Assembly: GCA_963971425.1 (NCBI GenBank)
Contig: OZ020525.1
Coordinates: 17,800,187 to 17,864,186 of the forward strand
Source: Bryoerythrophyllum caledonicum
Lineage: Eukaryota; Streptophyta; Bryopsida; Pottiales; Pottiaceae
Length of the DNA stretch: 64,000 nt
Direction: 5' to 3'
Shown: positions 33,834-46,633 of the stretch, in pieces
Layout of the letters: every line of letters starts with the position of its first letter
Numbering within the stretch: position 1 is the stretch's first letter
The notes under the pieces: generated by a model
Seen by the model: only the letters and a program-made list of their open reading frames with translations
What the model was told of the DNA's origin: nothing
The model's database searches: none
Program-made: the position numbers and the translations under genes

Positions 33834-36800
33834 GCAAATGCCTTAGCTAGAGTATCCACAACATTTTTTTGATTAGTCGGTTTCTTACGTTAAAACTCTC
33901 GGTTATCTAGAACGTGCTTCTTCGGCACTTGTGCTATTTTTCTTTGCAGGCCCTTGTAACCAATGTACATTTTTTCCACTTGCAGAATAGAGTTGAATTC
34001 GATGATGACACCGTGTTGGTTCTTCGTTTTCTGGAGAACATCGAAATGCACTTGTGATACTTATTGGATCCTGGTCATGTCATGATATTCATTCTTTCAG
34101 TTGACATATCCTTCCTACATATGCATTTGCTGTAGAGACATTTTGTTACAAAGGTGAACCTTCACAGGCCCGAGCGATTTCGTGAAGAATATTCCCGGCT
34201 GCGTAATTGTAACGCTTCGATTTGGCTTGCACTTGTCGATGTGAAAGAGGTGTAGGCTAAATCTCTGTGCACATTTGCTTATATTCCATTGACTAGTACA
34301 AGGATTGCTGAACGTTGATGGTGTATCTCAGTGTGGTTGTATTGATAGAAGCGCCGGTTTTTAAATAGCAAGGTATGTGAAACAGAAGTGCATATATTTG
34401 TACCATGTGAGTGATCATTTGGTGAAGAGAAACCAGGCTCATTCCATGTGAATATACCAATTCTTTTGATGATGAATATGAAGTAGCAATTTGCAACTGG
34501 ATAACGTCGATATATTTCTCCTTCTGCAAGGCGGTGAATTTGATCAGAAGGAGCTTTATCAGTCTTCAAGGTCCATAATATTCATTAGCTAGGTAAACCA
34601 CCTCATTGTGATGGTGACATAATTGAGTTGTTGTCCTGACTCTATTTCTACTGTATACTATCTTCAGTAGAGTACAAGAAGGTTGGTTTGATAGAGTTAG
34701 TTTTTTATTTCTTGATAGGATTTAACCCTTAAAGACCCTTTATCCCTTCGGGGGACGTTCTCCATTTCTGGCAGGTTCGTATGGTCTGAATTTTGATCAT
34801 GAATTTCCAAAAGATTCTACAAAGATGCGGCATAGAAGTAGCGTCGTGAGAATACAATTCTTTTTCCCACTGGACCTTTAAAAAGAAAGTTACACTATTC
34901 TATGTGTAAAAATGGGGACTCTGGGTAGCTCCAAGATTTTGTTAGAAGTTTCTATTGACATTAAGAGTTTTCATATATGTAAAGAACATTATCTTCTTTG
35001 AAGATGTCAAAAAACAATTCTTGTCTATAGTGAAAATTTTCAAACATTGTTGGGCTTGATGGGGTTAAAAAAAACTTTTTCTTGCATTTCAAACGCCATA
35101 ATCTTCAAATATGTGGCATGCTCATACAAAAGTATATTTGAAGATCTTATGAATAAAAGTCCAAAATTTAATTTAAAATGTGATTTTCATGCCTCTTATT
35201 AACAGTGGTGTTTTGGACTAATTTTGGAACAGAATTGGCCATGGTCCTTTTGGAGTTAAGTTAGGAGAACCTAGAACTAATTGGCAACCCAATACCGTTC
35301 CCTTCTACATCATTCCCATATTTTAGGAAAGAACAACAACTGATCATCATGAATTCATTAGTCAATGCATAAGTCATGTACAAGTAGGCTATATTTCCTC
35401 CCTAGAATTAAGGAAGGTATAGAAAGGAGTGGTATTAGGTTGCCCGTGGGTTTTGGGTTGTCCCACCTTATGTCTTTCTTCTCCCTTTTCTAATTTGTCC
35501 ACTGTTGCTTTTTGGACTTAGAAATGACTGCTAATTATTGGTATGCTTGAACTGGATACCGCAGCTATTTTTTCTGTGCATTATGTGAGTCTTGAATTTC
35601 GATGTTTTTTGTGAGCCGTAAAAGGATGATCAGTTGGAACCTGAATGATCAGTTGGAACCTGAATGATCATGTCACTAATTTGAACATCTTAATCATTTT
35701 ATGTAATAACTTAGCTGCAGTAAACTACAGACCTACATGGAGCCTTTGCATTTTCAACTCTGATGTTTAATGTTGAAAGAGGCTGAGACTCAGCTTCTTC
35801 TCAAGATAGTGCAAGTGGGTTTATCTTGAGGGCGAGCTTAACCTTTAACACCTAAGTGCACCATGAGGCACTAGGAGAATCTATGAGGATAATAGATGAT
35901 GCACAACATCATCTATAGAGGGGTACATTTCATCGTGACCCCACTTCGCAGAAATCACTGTATAATTTTGTCAATGCCTCCATCGATAGGAGATCAAAGA
36001 GATGCATTGGAAAGCTCTCCCAAAGCTTGAAGTGCGTTTTGAGTACCGTGACTACAGCGGGTAATCATGGTGAAAGTTACAACACCAAAAGCACAAAATT
36101 TGTCCCTACCATTGTGTTATTGGGGTTAAAGGGTTTATGGACAACAAAAGACCTGAGTAGAATTTCAATATGTTTTGACATCACAGTCCTGCATCTTATA
36201 TTCAGATCTATCAGAATGAGCTTCAAGAGTACGAATGATCTTCCTCTTCATTCACACAGAGACCGTAAACACAGACGTTGGTGAGCCTGAGCACATGACT
36301 CTTCAAATGAAAACTTTCTATACAGACATAGTTTCGAAGGTTGCCTAAACTGATCATACCACACAGCTTTGTATGTTTTCTGAAGAATATCACACGATGC
36401 CGCAATAGGGTATCAACTTCTGAGACGCATGAATTGATACACTGTGATGGATTATATCTTCAACTAGAATTTGAAGAATTTTTTTATATTAGAAGGACAA
36501 TGTGAATAGAGTGTCTCCTTGTTCCACCACTAAGTCTATGTCCACATGACATAGGTTAGTAGTATGGAACTACTTTCCGGTGCTCTTGAGGGTAGACGAG
36601 AACCATCAATGTGTATCCTAATCGTTTGGGTCTCTAATGTTAGAAATATTTCTGCAAAAGAATCTTGTACAATACATGGTGTCAATTTTCACATCCGCAA
36701 TGAACGTAACCAATAATGAGATAAATTGCCGTCATTTGATATACTCAACACTTATCTCATTCCTTCTTTCTTGTAATGATCAAATCTGTTGGAATCAACC

Positions 36801-38660
36801 TACAAAGCAAGGTGGCCATGTTGCAAAATTTAGCCAATTTCTACGGTTTAATTGAAAATTGAACCATGATTGCTAACAAACACATATTTTTACTAAAAAC
36901 GTGCTTACCATAACAATAGCTGCACAGATCAGAACTTTGTAACAATAGCTGGCTTCTGAGGTTTCCGATGTGGTGTAAAACAAATTTTCTCAACCAGCAA
37001 CTTGTTGAGGAGCCTGTAATTATTTATTTGCAAAAGAATCAATTGAAACAAACAAATTGTACTTATGAGGAGAGGCTTTGTTCTTCGCCCTTGCCCTCCT
37101 CGTCAGGCTCCTCACAATTTGTGTAGCTTTTAAAACATGGCCTCTTCCAACGTAAAGCCAGCGGAATCCTTTGTAGCGGACCTCCTACCCAAGGCCTGGA
37201 AACGGAGGCCTCCCGTGTAAGGCCAAAGAATGGGCAGGAATTGGGTTGAGCTTCGTTCAAATTGCCTTAAGTAAAGTGGGGGCTTTCATGTACTTGAAAA
37301 ATAAATTGCAAAATTTGGAACTTGTATATAAAACATGATTTTAGAACTCTTGTGGCTTCTCAATTTAGGTTTTCTTATGTATTTTACAATTGTAGATGTT
37401 TTGATGCATGAAAAGTCCTTCAAAACCCCATAAATTATTTAAAAAATTAAATAACTTTAGATAATATGGCATAGAGCAAAAAATATTTTGGTTTTTCAAC
37501 ACCGTTGACAGTTGTAGCAAATCCAAAACACGATTTGGCAGGGGCTCACTGATTATGGTAGAGTTGCTTGAAGTAGGGTCATCACTGCAAACTCCGACTC
37601 CAACAAGATAAAGGTGTCCACCGAATTTGACTCTAGTTGGGTTGCTTTGAGGCTGTGTACACTATGAGGGAGATGTTAGTTAGTTGGGCTAGGTCTTCTT
37701 ATAATTGTTTTGGCTTTGGCCTTGTTGTGGTAGTTGTTTGGTTGTGGCCAGTCCTAGCACAACTTTTGTTATGGTTACTTCTTCTTGCAATGAAATTTAT
37801 TTCATTTGTGGATTTTTTTTTAAGTAATAAAAATGATACGGTGGTTTTTGAAGCTCCTTTCTTTTTTAAAGCATCTCCACCCTTGATGGGTAAATCTTCA
37901 CACAAGGACGGTAGATGACCGTTAGGAATGGGGACGCCAACTGGTATGTCGTACTTTTCCAACACCGTGACTTAATTGGCGGGCGGTAAAATGGCCGGGG
38001 AAAGGCGGCTAATAGATGCACGTGTGAGCCAAACGCCATCAGAAGAGTTCAAAGAGATTACATCATCAAGTGAACGTCGGGTTCACTCACGCCAAAAGTA
38101 GCCTATAATTGCCGCAACCACTACTGTGCAGCCATGTGGCGGGAGGAGGTTGTGCAACCAAATGGAGAAAGACCACCAACTAGGAGCTTGTGTGGGTGGT
38201 GCAACCCAATTTTGGATCACTTGATGCCACTACTGACTATTTTAAGTCACCGACATTTTGAGATTTTTTGAGTGGTTATGGGTTGACGTCAACATTACAT
38301 GCATAATCTACATAGCAGATTTGGGAGGGGATCGGAACTGGGTTGCTCCACCTGATCTCTGTATTTTCTTAATTATCGTATGATCACTGCATGCAGAGAG
38401 GAAATGGCCAATGGCTGCACATCTTGTTATTCTTAGAGGAACAATACCAAGTGGCTGCATGCTTATGTTTTCACTGCCCAATAACAACATGGCATGCTAA
38501 ATGTTGGATGCATGATTTGCACAATCCCAATTTCCCTACCTATCCTCCTTGTTGGAAAGACTTCCTTTATTTGTGTAAGAAAAAAAAAACAATTCCCCTA
38601 CCTATTTTCTGACACTGCAGTAATCTTAGGCCCCCATTGCACCAAGACTCAAGAGGTAGG
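33834..38660. other. intergenic region downstream of psbS
   Basis: No further gene is supported. At about 34724-34800 a TTAACCCTTAAAG end and 'ggcaggttc' mark a truncated copy of the TTAA-flanked family. A GC-richer patch at 37060-37260 is open on the minus strand but matches nothing recognised. A 16-bp unit 'gatcagttggaacctgaat' is duplicated at about 35630-35665. The psbS polyadenylation region probably lies within the first 200 bp. Confidence 0.5.
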
Positions 38661-38667
38661 TTACAAA

Positions 38668-40735
38668 CTGTACAGTCCCCTTCAATAAAGATACGTACTT
38701 TTTGCATTCCTAGGGATAGTAACTTTCAGTGGTGCCAACTTTGACATCTTCTTGAGGTTTAAAAAATTGTTATTTTACCATGAAAGTTTTGGCACAAGAT
38801 CATTTCTATGTTGACAACAGAGTTTTCCTGAAAGTCGGAATTTCCCAAGGTGGATGCCCTGTGTCAGGCAAAAAGAGAGGGTGTAGCACAATGTGCGGGC
38901 CTTGTGTCTTTTTCTAAACACAAACTCGGTATGCCATCTATATACTGCAATTTTTGCAAGGTGAAAATTCTCACCTTGCATATTTCCCGGACCATTGGCT
39001 AGCATTCCTTGAATAGTTCTACATCTCCTCAAGCTCCACCTTGCTCCTTCAATAGTACTACACCTATCCTCAAGCCTAGGCCCCACATGCACATGTGCAT
39101 GATTTGCTATTCACTATTCACTATTCACCATTCACTATTGCACTCTAAATTCAACCGGACATCCCCTGATCCACTCAATCTTTTTGGTTCCTCAATTTCG
39201 GCACTCCACTTTGAGGACAACTAGTAAAATTCAGGATACAGGATCTAACTGTGGGTCTCCATGCCTTGTACTTTCAGGAAAACTCCTACATGTGTGCCAA
39301 ATTTCAAGGCAAGAAGATTAATATAGAAAAAGATATTAAAAAAGAACCAACATGTGTAGTCGTAAGCCATTCACTACTGCCAATTTTGACACCCTCATGA
39401 GGGATGAAAATTTGATATTTTACCATGAAAGTTTTATCACAAGATCATCTCTATGCTCATTACATGTGTGTTAAATTTCAAAGCCATGTGATGAATACAA
39501 TAATAGATACACAAGATTGTTTTTTTTTTTTTTGACACAAGCAAAGAGATCCTTTATTGCAAAGGGACGGGGGAGAAAAAACAAAAGGCTGAGGGAAAAC
39601 CTTGCCAGGACCGGCAAGGAAGAACTACCACCCAGGCCGGGCCTAAACATTAGTGTGAGGGTTAGGTCTAGAGTTAGTCCTAAGAGAGTTAGGAGAAAGG
39701 TGCTAGTGAGGTTTCTCGTCCACCCAGGAAGCCAGAACGTCGTTGCAACACTAGAGATCTTTGAAACGCTTCGCGAATACACAAGATTGTTTCTCATAGT
39801 TACACATGTTGGTAGATTTTGAATATGGATTTTTTTATTCATCTTCTGGCCTTGAAATTTGGCACACATGTTATATTCATAGAGGTGATCATGTGTTAAA
39901 AATTTCATAGTAAAATAACAATTTTTCAAACCTAGGGAAGATGCCAAAGTTGAAATGGTACCCTTGGTTGTTTGTCACAATTAGCACGTTGGTAGATTTT
40001 GAATTTTTTCTTTTCTATCGTGGATATTTTAGACTTGAAATTAAGCACACATATAATCAACATAGAAATGGTCTCATGTCCAAAATCTCATGGGAAAAAA
40101 TATAAAACTCAATCCATGGGAGGGTGTCAAAGTTGGCAAGAGTGAAATGTTTCTCACAACTACACATGTTGGTAGATTTCAAAAATCTTTTGCTATGTAG
40201 GTATTCTGGCCTTAAAACTTGGCATACATGTATTCGATGTAGAAATGGTTTCATGCCAAATATTTCATGCGCAAAAACAAAAGATATAATCCTTGGGAGT
40301 GTGTCAAAGTTGGCCAAGAGTGAAATGTTTCTTACAACTACACTCACAACTACACATGTTGCTAGATTTTAAATATGTCTCTTTGTATGGATGTTTTAGA
40401 CTTTAAACATGTAATAAACACAGAGACGGTCCCATGCCAAAAATTGCATGGGCAAAAACAAAAAACTCAATCCTAGGGCGGGTGTCAAAGTTCGTAGCTA
40501 TGAAACTTTTCTTAGTGCTACCCATGTTGGTAGATCTTGAATATATATTTTTTAATTCGACTTCTGACCTTGAAATTTTGCACACATGTTGTCAATGTAG
40601 AAATGATCTTGTGCCAAAAATTTCATGGTAAAATTACAATTTCTAACCCTCAAGATGGTGTCAAAGTTGGTAGCACTGAAAATTACTTTCCCAAGGAATG
40701 CAAAAAGTATGTATCTTTACTGAAGGGGACTGTAC
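38668..40735. mobile_element. inverted-repeat-bounded element with internal tandem repeats
   Basis: The left end starts GTACAGTCCCCTTCA at 38668 and the right end finishes with its complement at about 40735. The inverted similarity extends about 145 bp inward (GTACTTTTTGCATTCC, CCAACTTTGACA, CATGAAAGTTTTGGCAC). Inside, 39793-40670 is a tandem array of about five 180-bp units marked by ACACATGTTGGTAGATTT. Related sequence in the opposite orientation lies at 39250-39500. No coding sequence and no clear target duplication were found, so the class is unknown. A partial relative occurs at 60570-60740. Confidence 0.6.
39520..39776 (-). mobile_element. 5'-truncated retroposon with 13-bp target duplication
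   Basis: ATACACAAGATTG at 39507-39519 is repeated at 39777-39789. Between them, a T run at 39519-39533 is the poly(A) tail of a minus-strand insertion, preceded on that strand by AATAAAGGATCTCTTTGC. The 257-bp body is GC-richer than its host. The tail-proximal sequence resembles the 3' end of the L1-type element near 43.08 kb, so it is probably a truncated LINE end; a SINE is the alternative. It is inserted inside the inverted-repeat element at 38668-40735. Confidence 0.75.
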
Positions 40736-40974
40736 AACAAAGGTGGCGGGCATATGGCAGTGAAAAATTGCAGGTGATATCATTGCTCAACATTTCATAT
40801 AAAATTATGCCAACACGCTGCAGCTACGCCTTCAGCCCATTCTCATGGACATCGTGAGCCGAGAACAATCCTTTATCTTACCATTTCGCTTCAAACTTGA
40901 CAACCTCCTGATCACGCATGAGACAATGGCATGGGCGGAGCACTCAAACTAGCCTCTAATATTCTTAAAGCTCT

Positions 40975-43110
40975 ATTTTACTAAGCATATGACATGGTTG
41001 ATTGGTAGTGCATGTTTAGAATTCTAGAAGCGCTTGGCTTCCCAAACAAATTCATTGGAATGACCTGCCTACTTTCCCCGGACACTTCGTTCACGGTATA
41101 GGTCAATGGAGTATTGTCCCCGGCCTTCCGGATTGAAAGAGGGTGCGTTAGGGCTGCCTGCTTGCGCCGTACCTGTTCATCATTGTTGCGGAAGCCCTCA
41201 ACACCAAGGTGAAAGAGGACGCACGCGCCGGTAAGGTGAGAGGGATCCAACTCCCATTTGAGAAGCGCCAACAAATTCTAGCACAATATGCCAATGATAC
41301 CTCATTCATCCTCCTTGATAAAGAGGCATCGGTACGAAATCTCATCTTCATTGTTGGTGTATTTGCCTAGCCACAAGCTTGGTGATAAATTGGGAGAAAT
41401 CCTACGGATACTAGCAAGGTTGGAACAACATCGACCGTCCTCCATGGAGTGAACGCCTTAGGATGAGCTGGGCCCGGAATGAATATGTGAGCAAGGTGAT
41501 GGGGTCAACATTGGGCATGTCAATAACGTCTAGAGATGTTGATGACTTTTGTACAAACGTGAGGAAAAGAAACTAGTTTGTTGGAGTTTGACCAAGATCA
41601 ATCCAACTCATCGGAGCATCATTGCCAATAGTGTACTTCCTCTACACCTCTTTTTTTTCCCTCAATCTAGAGTGGCATGAAGAAGGATATCCGACGTGTA
41701 CGCGACTTGGTAATGCATCACCTTGCATCAGGCACGATGCGACGACCACAAATGCGTAAATTGGCTCCAATGCTACCAACCCCTTGAGAACGGTGGCCTC
41801 AACCTGATGAATTTAGAGGATTCCACCACAATACTCATATCAAAGTGGATAATAAATGCCATGAAATCTGGGACCTCAAATTTACATCTCCTCTTGAGAT
41901 TCAAGTTAAAGGCCTCTGGAAGAAGGTGGCCATGGAGTCATGAGTATTTCACTTTCAACAAGCATCAGGGACAAAAAGGTTCAATCGTGTGGAACATGTC
42001 GACTTCAACGTGGAAAATCCTTTTTCAAGAGCTAGATTATGTGCACCTGACAAATATTGACGAACTGATGTGCTATAGCGTCTCATATTGCTCAACAACA
42101 CCAAACATTGGTTTGGGCTTCTCTGGACTGCACACTACGGCGTTCCACCAGAACGGACTGAAACATTATCGGGATATGTAGCACGGTTGAGCGTTCATCT
42201 CTTTTGAATGTGCCCAAATCCGCTTTGGTCTGCTTGATAAAGAAAGGGCGGCGTGGCAAGCTCTTGTAAATCAACTTACTAGAGAAGTTGTTGATCTTGA
42301 GTGGGACCCCAATCGCTTCCAATGGCATGGCAATGTGCCATCCATGCAGTTGACTGCGAAGCAAGGCCGCACCATGCTCTGGAGAAGACATCAGCCCCTG
42401 AGCCCCCTTGTGTTGTTGTAAATAAGTAGAGCGACATTCTTCCAGCCTCTTACAAATTACAGTGGCTCAACACATGGGATGTTGAACGAGCTCAGAAAGA
42501 AGCTCAACTTGTCTAGTCGGTTCGGCATAAGGGAGTGGCTGCGAATGTCTAGCGTGGACTTGTGCAAGCCAATGTCAACCAACAATGTCCAATTTGCCTC
42601 TGGACACTCCCAAATCTATTTAGCACAAATTCTAGAAGCGTCCTTCTACTATAGAGGCCTAGTAGTTGGGAACAAAACTTATGACTGAGCTCTTCTCTTT
42701 GGCCTACCCGCATCTAAACCACAGATCCCATGAAAGACACACACAAAAGACCCAGTGAGTCTGACCTCCCTAGTTATAAGAATCTCTCTCTGAAATTGAG
42801 ACTAGCAAAGACGAGAGTTAGCCGCCAACGGGCATTGTCCATCAAGGCCCCCACTTCACTTAAAACATGGTATCTTTGCGCATCGCATTCCACGCAAGTT
42901 CAAGTATGTGAGTAGAATCTGGGTGCTCATTTGTGGCATTATCATGTGGTATCTCTGGAGTAAACCCAACAACATGGCGTTCAACAGTAACCATTAACTC
43001 AGTCTTGGCTTTGTACCTTGCCTAGCCAGTCCTAGCGGGGGCTCGCCTTGTAACATTTTCTTCCTCTTGTAAAGGTTTTCTTTGCATGTGTGAATTTTTT
43101 TTTTGTAATA
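40975..43110 (+). pseudogene. L1-type LINE reverse transcriptase remnant
   Basis: In shifting frames the plus strand reads AYDMVDW, ILEALGFPNKFIGM, SPAFRIERGCVR, GCLLAPYLFIIVAEALN and QYANDTSFILL, the ordered motifs of an L1-like reverse transcriptase. The catalytic YADD box at about 41287-41298 is YAND. Further on come WLQCYQPLENGGLNLMNL and WDPNRFQWHGN, matching the C-terminal region that follows the polymerase domain. Several stops and frame changes show it is dead. The endonuclease half is missing. The 3' end is probably near 43110, after 'ttgtaaaggttttctttgc' and a T run. Confidence 0.75.
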
Positions 43111-43169
43111 ATGCACTAACTTTCATGTGGTCAAAAAATACAGTTGGAGTACACGCAACCATGTTGCAA

Positions 43170-43870
43170 TTTAATCCCTAAATTTCTTTGACAATTTCAA
43201 ATCAAAAACACTTTAAAAGTTGTTGATTTTAGTGCAATAAGTTAGGAAAGAAACAAAAAACGTTTATTTCCAATTTTAACCATAGGATCATAATTAAGCC
43301 TTGTTGAAAAATACACTGCCGAAATTTCATAATCTTTGACAGCATGGATTGACATATTATAGTGTTTGAAGTAGAGAAAACGGTCCATTTTCTTCCATTT
43401 TCTTCCATGCGTTGAGTGGATCAGCACACTTTGATATCACTTGGTGTCAAATTTTTGCACTACACAAGGTCTAAATTCATTACCATCATGTCAAGCATAA
43501 TATTTTTTCTTTGTACATTAATTTTTAGAGGTAGAGAAGGGGTGTAGCATAGTCAAAAAAAATGTGCAAGGAGTGGAGGTTCAAAAATTGCTAATTCACG
43601 TGTTTTTTTTTGTGAACTTGATATGTCTTAGAATGAGAACTCAAACTGCTAATAAGAAGCTTACAACACATCTTGTGATAGAAAAAGTGAAAAGTGATAA
43701 ATATGAGGATCTCTAAGTTTTATGTGGAAAAGAAGAAGTTTTTTTGGTACCTTACCCGACAATCTGTGACAATGTGTGATTTTTTTTATTTGGGTTGAAA
43801 TGACATTTCTAACTGAAGACAAGAATTTTTTTGACAATATGAAAGGAGATATTATTTCTTGCTAATATTA
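43170..43870 (+). repeat. TTAA-family dispersed repeat, copy C
   Basis: It begins TTAATCCCTAAATTTCTTTGAC, one base from the family terminus, and contains GTTGATTTTAGTGCAAT, GAGTGGATCAGCA and CTTACCCGACAATCTGTGAC in the same order as the other copies. The right terminus is not preserved. Confidence 0.65.
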
Positions 43871-44182
43871 TAAAATCTCATATCTAAAAGAGTGTCCTAG
43901 CAATTTAGATATTTTAAAACCATGAAATGACGTATTTACAATAGTATAGATGAGAATGTTCATATCAATTATAGATACCCTATAGTCACTTATCAGTGGA
44001 ATAGTTTAGCTTGTCCATATCTCGACCACTACCCTTATAAACTTTATATTAGGTAGAGGCACCCAATTACGATCGGCCACCCAATTCCAATCAATAGAGT
44101 ATGCATGGCATGGTGCATGACAATGGCAAATGCTTGAAATGGTGCATGGAGTGACCCAAAACCGATAACTCAAAATGTGAAA

Positions 44183-45595
44183 ACACTACACTAAAAATCT
44201 CATTTAGTGTAGTAGACACTAAGTACGAACCCGTACACTAATTGCCAACTACGCAATTAGTGTAGTGATAGAATAGTACACTAAATGTGAACTACTACAC
44301 TATTTGTGAACTTTTGTAAAGATTGGAATATTAACTTTTTTACTCGTGCACGTTTAGCGTATCGAAAGTAGAAGAGAATCATGTGTACACTTATGTTGTC
44401 TCAAAAGTGGGAATGTGGATGAGTAGATTTAGGAAAAACAACAATTTGAGAGATTTATTTAGAAAAAATGAACATGGAAATGGAAGAAAGATGAATTAAG
44501 AAAAATATCATTTGCAAGAAACTCATATTGCAACAAATAAAAGAAACATGTGCAAGAAGAATGAGAACTTAGAGATTTGGAAGAATGAGAATTTAGATTA
44601 GAAAGGAATTTGAATTGGGAACTTTAAAACAAGGAAACATTCGAAAAAAGAATGTGAATTGGCAACTATAAAAAAATGACACATTTGAAAAAGGGAAGAT
44701 TCGAAGAACGAACATTTAAAAAGGGGAACAATTAAAAAAGACGTATTAAAGAAATGAAACTTTTGAAAAAGTAAAGATATACAAAAGTAAGCGATTTGAA
44801 AAAGTAAGCAATAATAAAAGTAAGAAGTTGAAAAAAGTAAACTTTAAAAAAAATTAAGTTTGGGAAAAGCAAACTTTTGGGCAGATAAAGTTTTCAAAAA
44901 GTAAAGTGTTCAAAAAGTAAGGTTTTGGAAAAGTAAAGTTTATAAAAAGTAAAGTTTAGAAAATTTAAAGTTTAGAAATATTAAAGTTTTGAAAAATACA
45001 GTTTAGAAAAAGTAAAGTCTAGAAAATGTAAAGTTTTGGAAAAGTAAGATTTAGGAAAAGTAAAGTTTAGAAAAGGTAAGATTTTGGAAAGTAAGATTTA
45101 GAAAAAGTAAAGTTTAGAAAAAGTAAAGTTTCAAAAAAGTATGGTTTAGAAAAAGTACACTTTAGAAAAAGTAAGGTTTTGGAAAATTACAATTTAGGAA
45201 AAGTAAAGTTTAGAAAAAGTAAGGTTTTGGAAAAGTAAAGTTAAGAAAAAGTAAAGTTTAGACGAAGTAAAGTTTAGAAAAATAAAGTTTTGGAAAAATG
45301 CAAAGATATGGGTTTGAGAAGACAACAAGGGTGATTAATGCATGATGGCCGGTAGGCGGTTGATTGGGGTCTAATTGTCATATTTTTTACAAATAGTGTA
45401 CTAGGGTAGGTGGTTGATTGGGGACTAACATAAATTTGCAACTTGTTTGCAAATAGTGCACTAGGGTAGGTGGTTGATTGCAAGTATTATTAATGGCATG
45501 TGAGGCTTACACTAATTGTCCACTTATTTACAAATAGTGTACTAAGGTAAGTACACTATTCGTGCCACTACACTAAATGAGATTTTTAGTGTAGT
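44183..45595. mobile_element. nested CACTA-like element
   Basis: Inverted ends read CACTACACTAAAAATCTCAT on the left and the complement of ACTACACTAAAAATCTCATT on the right (45565-45595). Subterminal repeats of the form TAGTGTAG and ACACTAAATG follow, as in the element near 31.4 kb. The interior includes a long AAAGT-rich minisatellite and a short GGTAGGTGGTTGATTG repeat, with no transposase. No 3-bp duplication is certain. Confidence 0.6.
44740..45300. repeat. purine-rich AAAAAGTAAAGTTT minisatellite
   Basis: More than 25 variants of a 14-17 bp purine-rich unit, of the kind AGAAAAAGTAAAGTTT or GGAAAAGTAAAG, follow each other with one strand almost pure A/G plus T triplets. At about 45340-45545 a different unit, GGTAGGTGGTTGATTG, repeats three times. 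Confidence 0.7.
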
Positions 45596-46017
45596 CATTA
45601 TCGGCACTATGTCATATGATGTGTGCAATTTTGGGTTGCTCCACCTCAATTGAGCTCTCATTGGTGGCATTGCCTCGAAAGTCGAACAAGGCCGATCGGT
45701 ATTGGGTACCCTCCATGAGTTGGTTATCCATGGCATGTCTTCTCTCTTTTACTCGCTCTCACTTATTGGCATTGGGTGAAGGAGGGCACCAAATCTCACC
45801 TAGTCTAGAGTTTGATTACGGGCTCCGGTGGTTTTTGGGCTTTTAAATTCTATATCAATTCCAAATCTTTGTGATTAAATTTGAAAAAATATTTGTTGAG
45901 TTTCATTCTTAATTCCGCATCTTTCTACATAAATGTCATTTGAGTCCCAAATTTTTGACATACAATGTCATTTGAGTCCCGAATTGGCTTAAGTGATTAG
46001 AATTGGGTGCCTCTACC

Positions 46018-46633
46018 TTAGCATGCAACAAAACTAACACGCAATTAAGCAATTATGCACTTAGCCAAGTGCACTGGTTGCTGGTAGAAAGCCGCAAGTT
46101 ATTTGCTCATAACTTTTTTTAAAATCAAAATTTGGCAAAAATTTAGTATGTTTTTTGTCAAATTTTTTTGGTGTTTGTCGTGTCATACCTTGGCATCTTC
46201 ATATTCATATCAGTAATATATTTTTTACATTTTCTACCTTTTTTTAGAAAATATATGATTTCTAATCTAATTTACAAATCCTGCTACAAAATTATAATCA
46301 TGTGCCCAAAGAGATTATAAATTTGTTATGAGTTATTATAGGATTTTAGAGTAGTGCACTACAAATACAATGTGTAAGAGATACAAAAATATATATGCAA
46401 TTTTCTAAGACAGTATAAAGTACCTCACTATATTTTATAATGCAAAAACATACATAATCAAACAATTCCACACTATTGCTGAGGAATTCTGAAATCAAAC
46501 ATATCATATAGACCACCCAATATATAAATATATACCACCCACCGAACGATAGACACATCTCAAACTGCAGTATACTAACGTATTTGCCACCTAAACTGCG
46601 TGCATGCTCTACTATAGTATATAGCTCCAGGGC
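46018..46633. other. AT-rich spacer
   Basis: No gene or repeat family is recognised. The stretch lies between the TTA-flanked element and the end of the minus-strand DGQH pseudogene. Confidence 0.4.

Larger units (their letters stand above)
44052..46017. mobile_element. TTA-flanked element with GGTAGAGGCACCC ends (PIF/Harbinger-like)
   Basis: GGTAGAGGCACCCAATT starts at 44052 and its complement ends at 46017. TTA flanks both sides (44049-44051 and 46018-46020). A 3-bp TTA duplication with G-rich ends fits PIF/Harbinger elements. There is no transposase inside. Most of the interior is taken up by another element at 44183-45595, so the original was probably a miniature element of about 0.55 kb. 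Confidence 0.65.

Noticed and set aside
37063..37260. 65-residue minus-strand frame in a GC-richer patch next to psbS
   Set aside because: No start context, splice signals or family resemblance; too short to support a gene.
39471..39947. 158-residue minus-strand frame
   Set aside because: It spans both borders of the retroposon insertion and its poly(T) tract, so it mixes two unrelated sequences.
44183..45595. Confident CACTA assignment with 3-bp duplication
   Set aside because: The ends begin CACTA, but flanking triplets differ at both this element and that at 31.4 kb, so only 'CACTA-like' is claimed.
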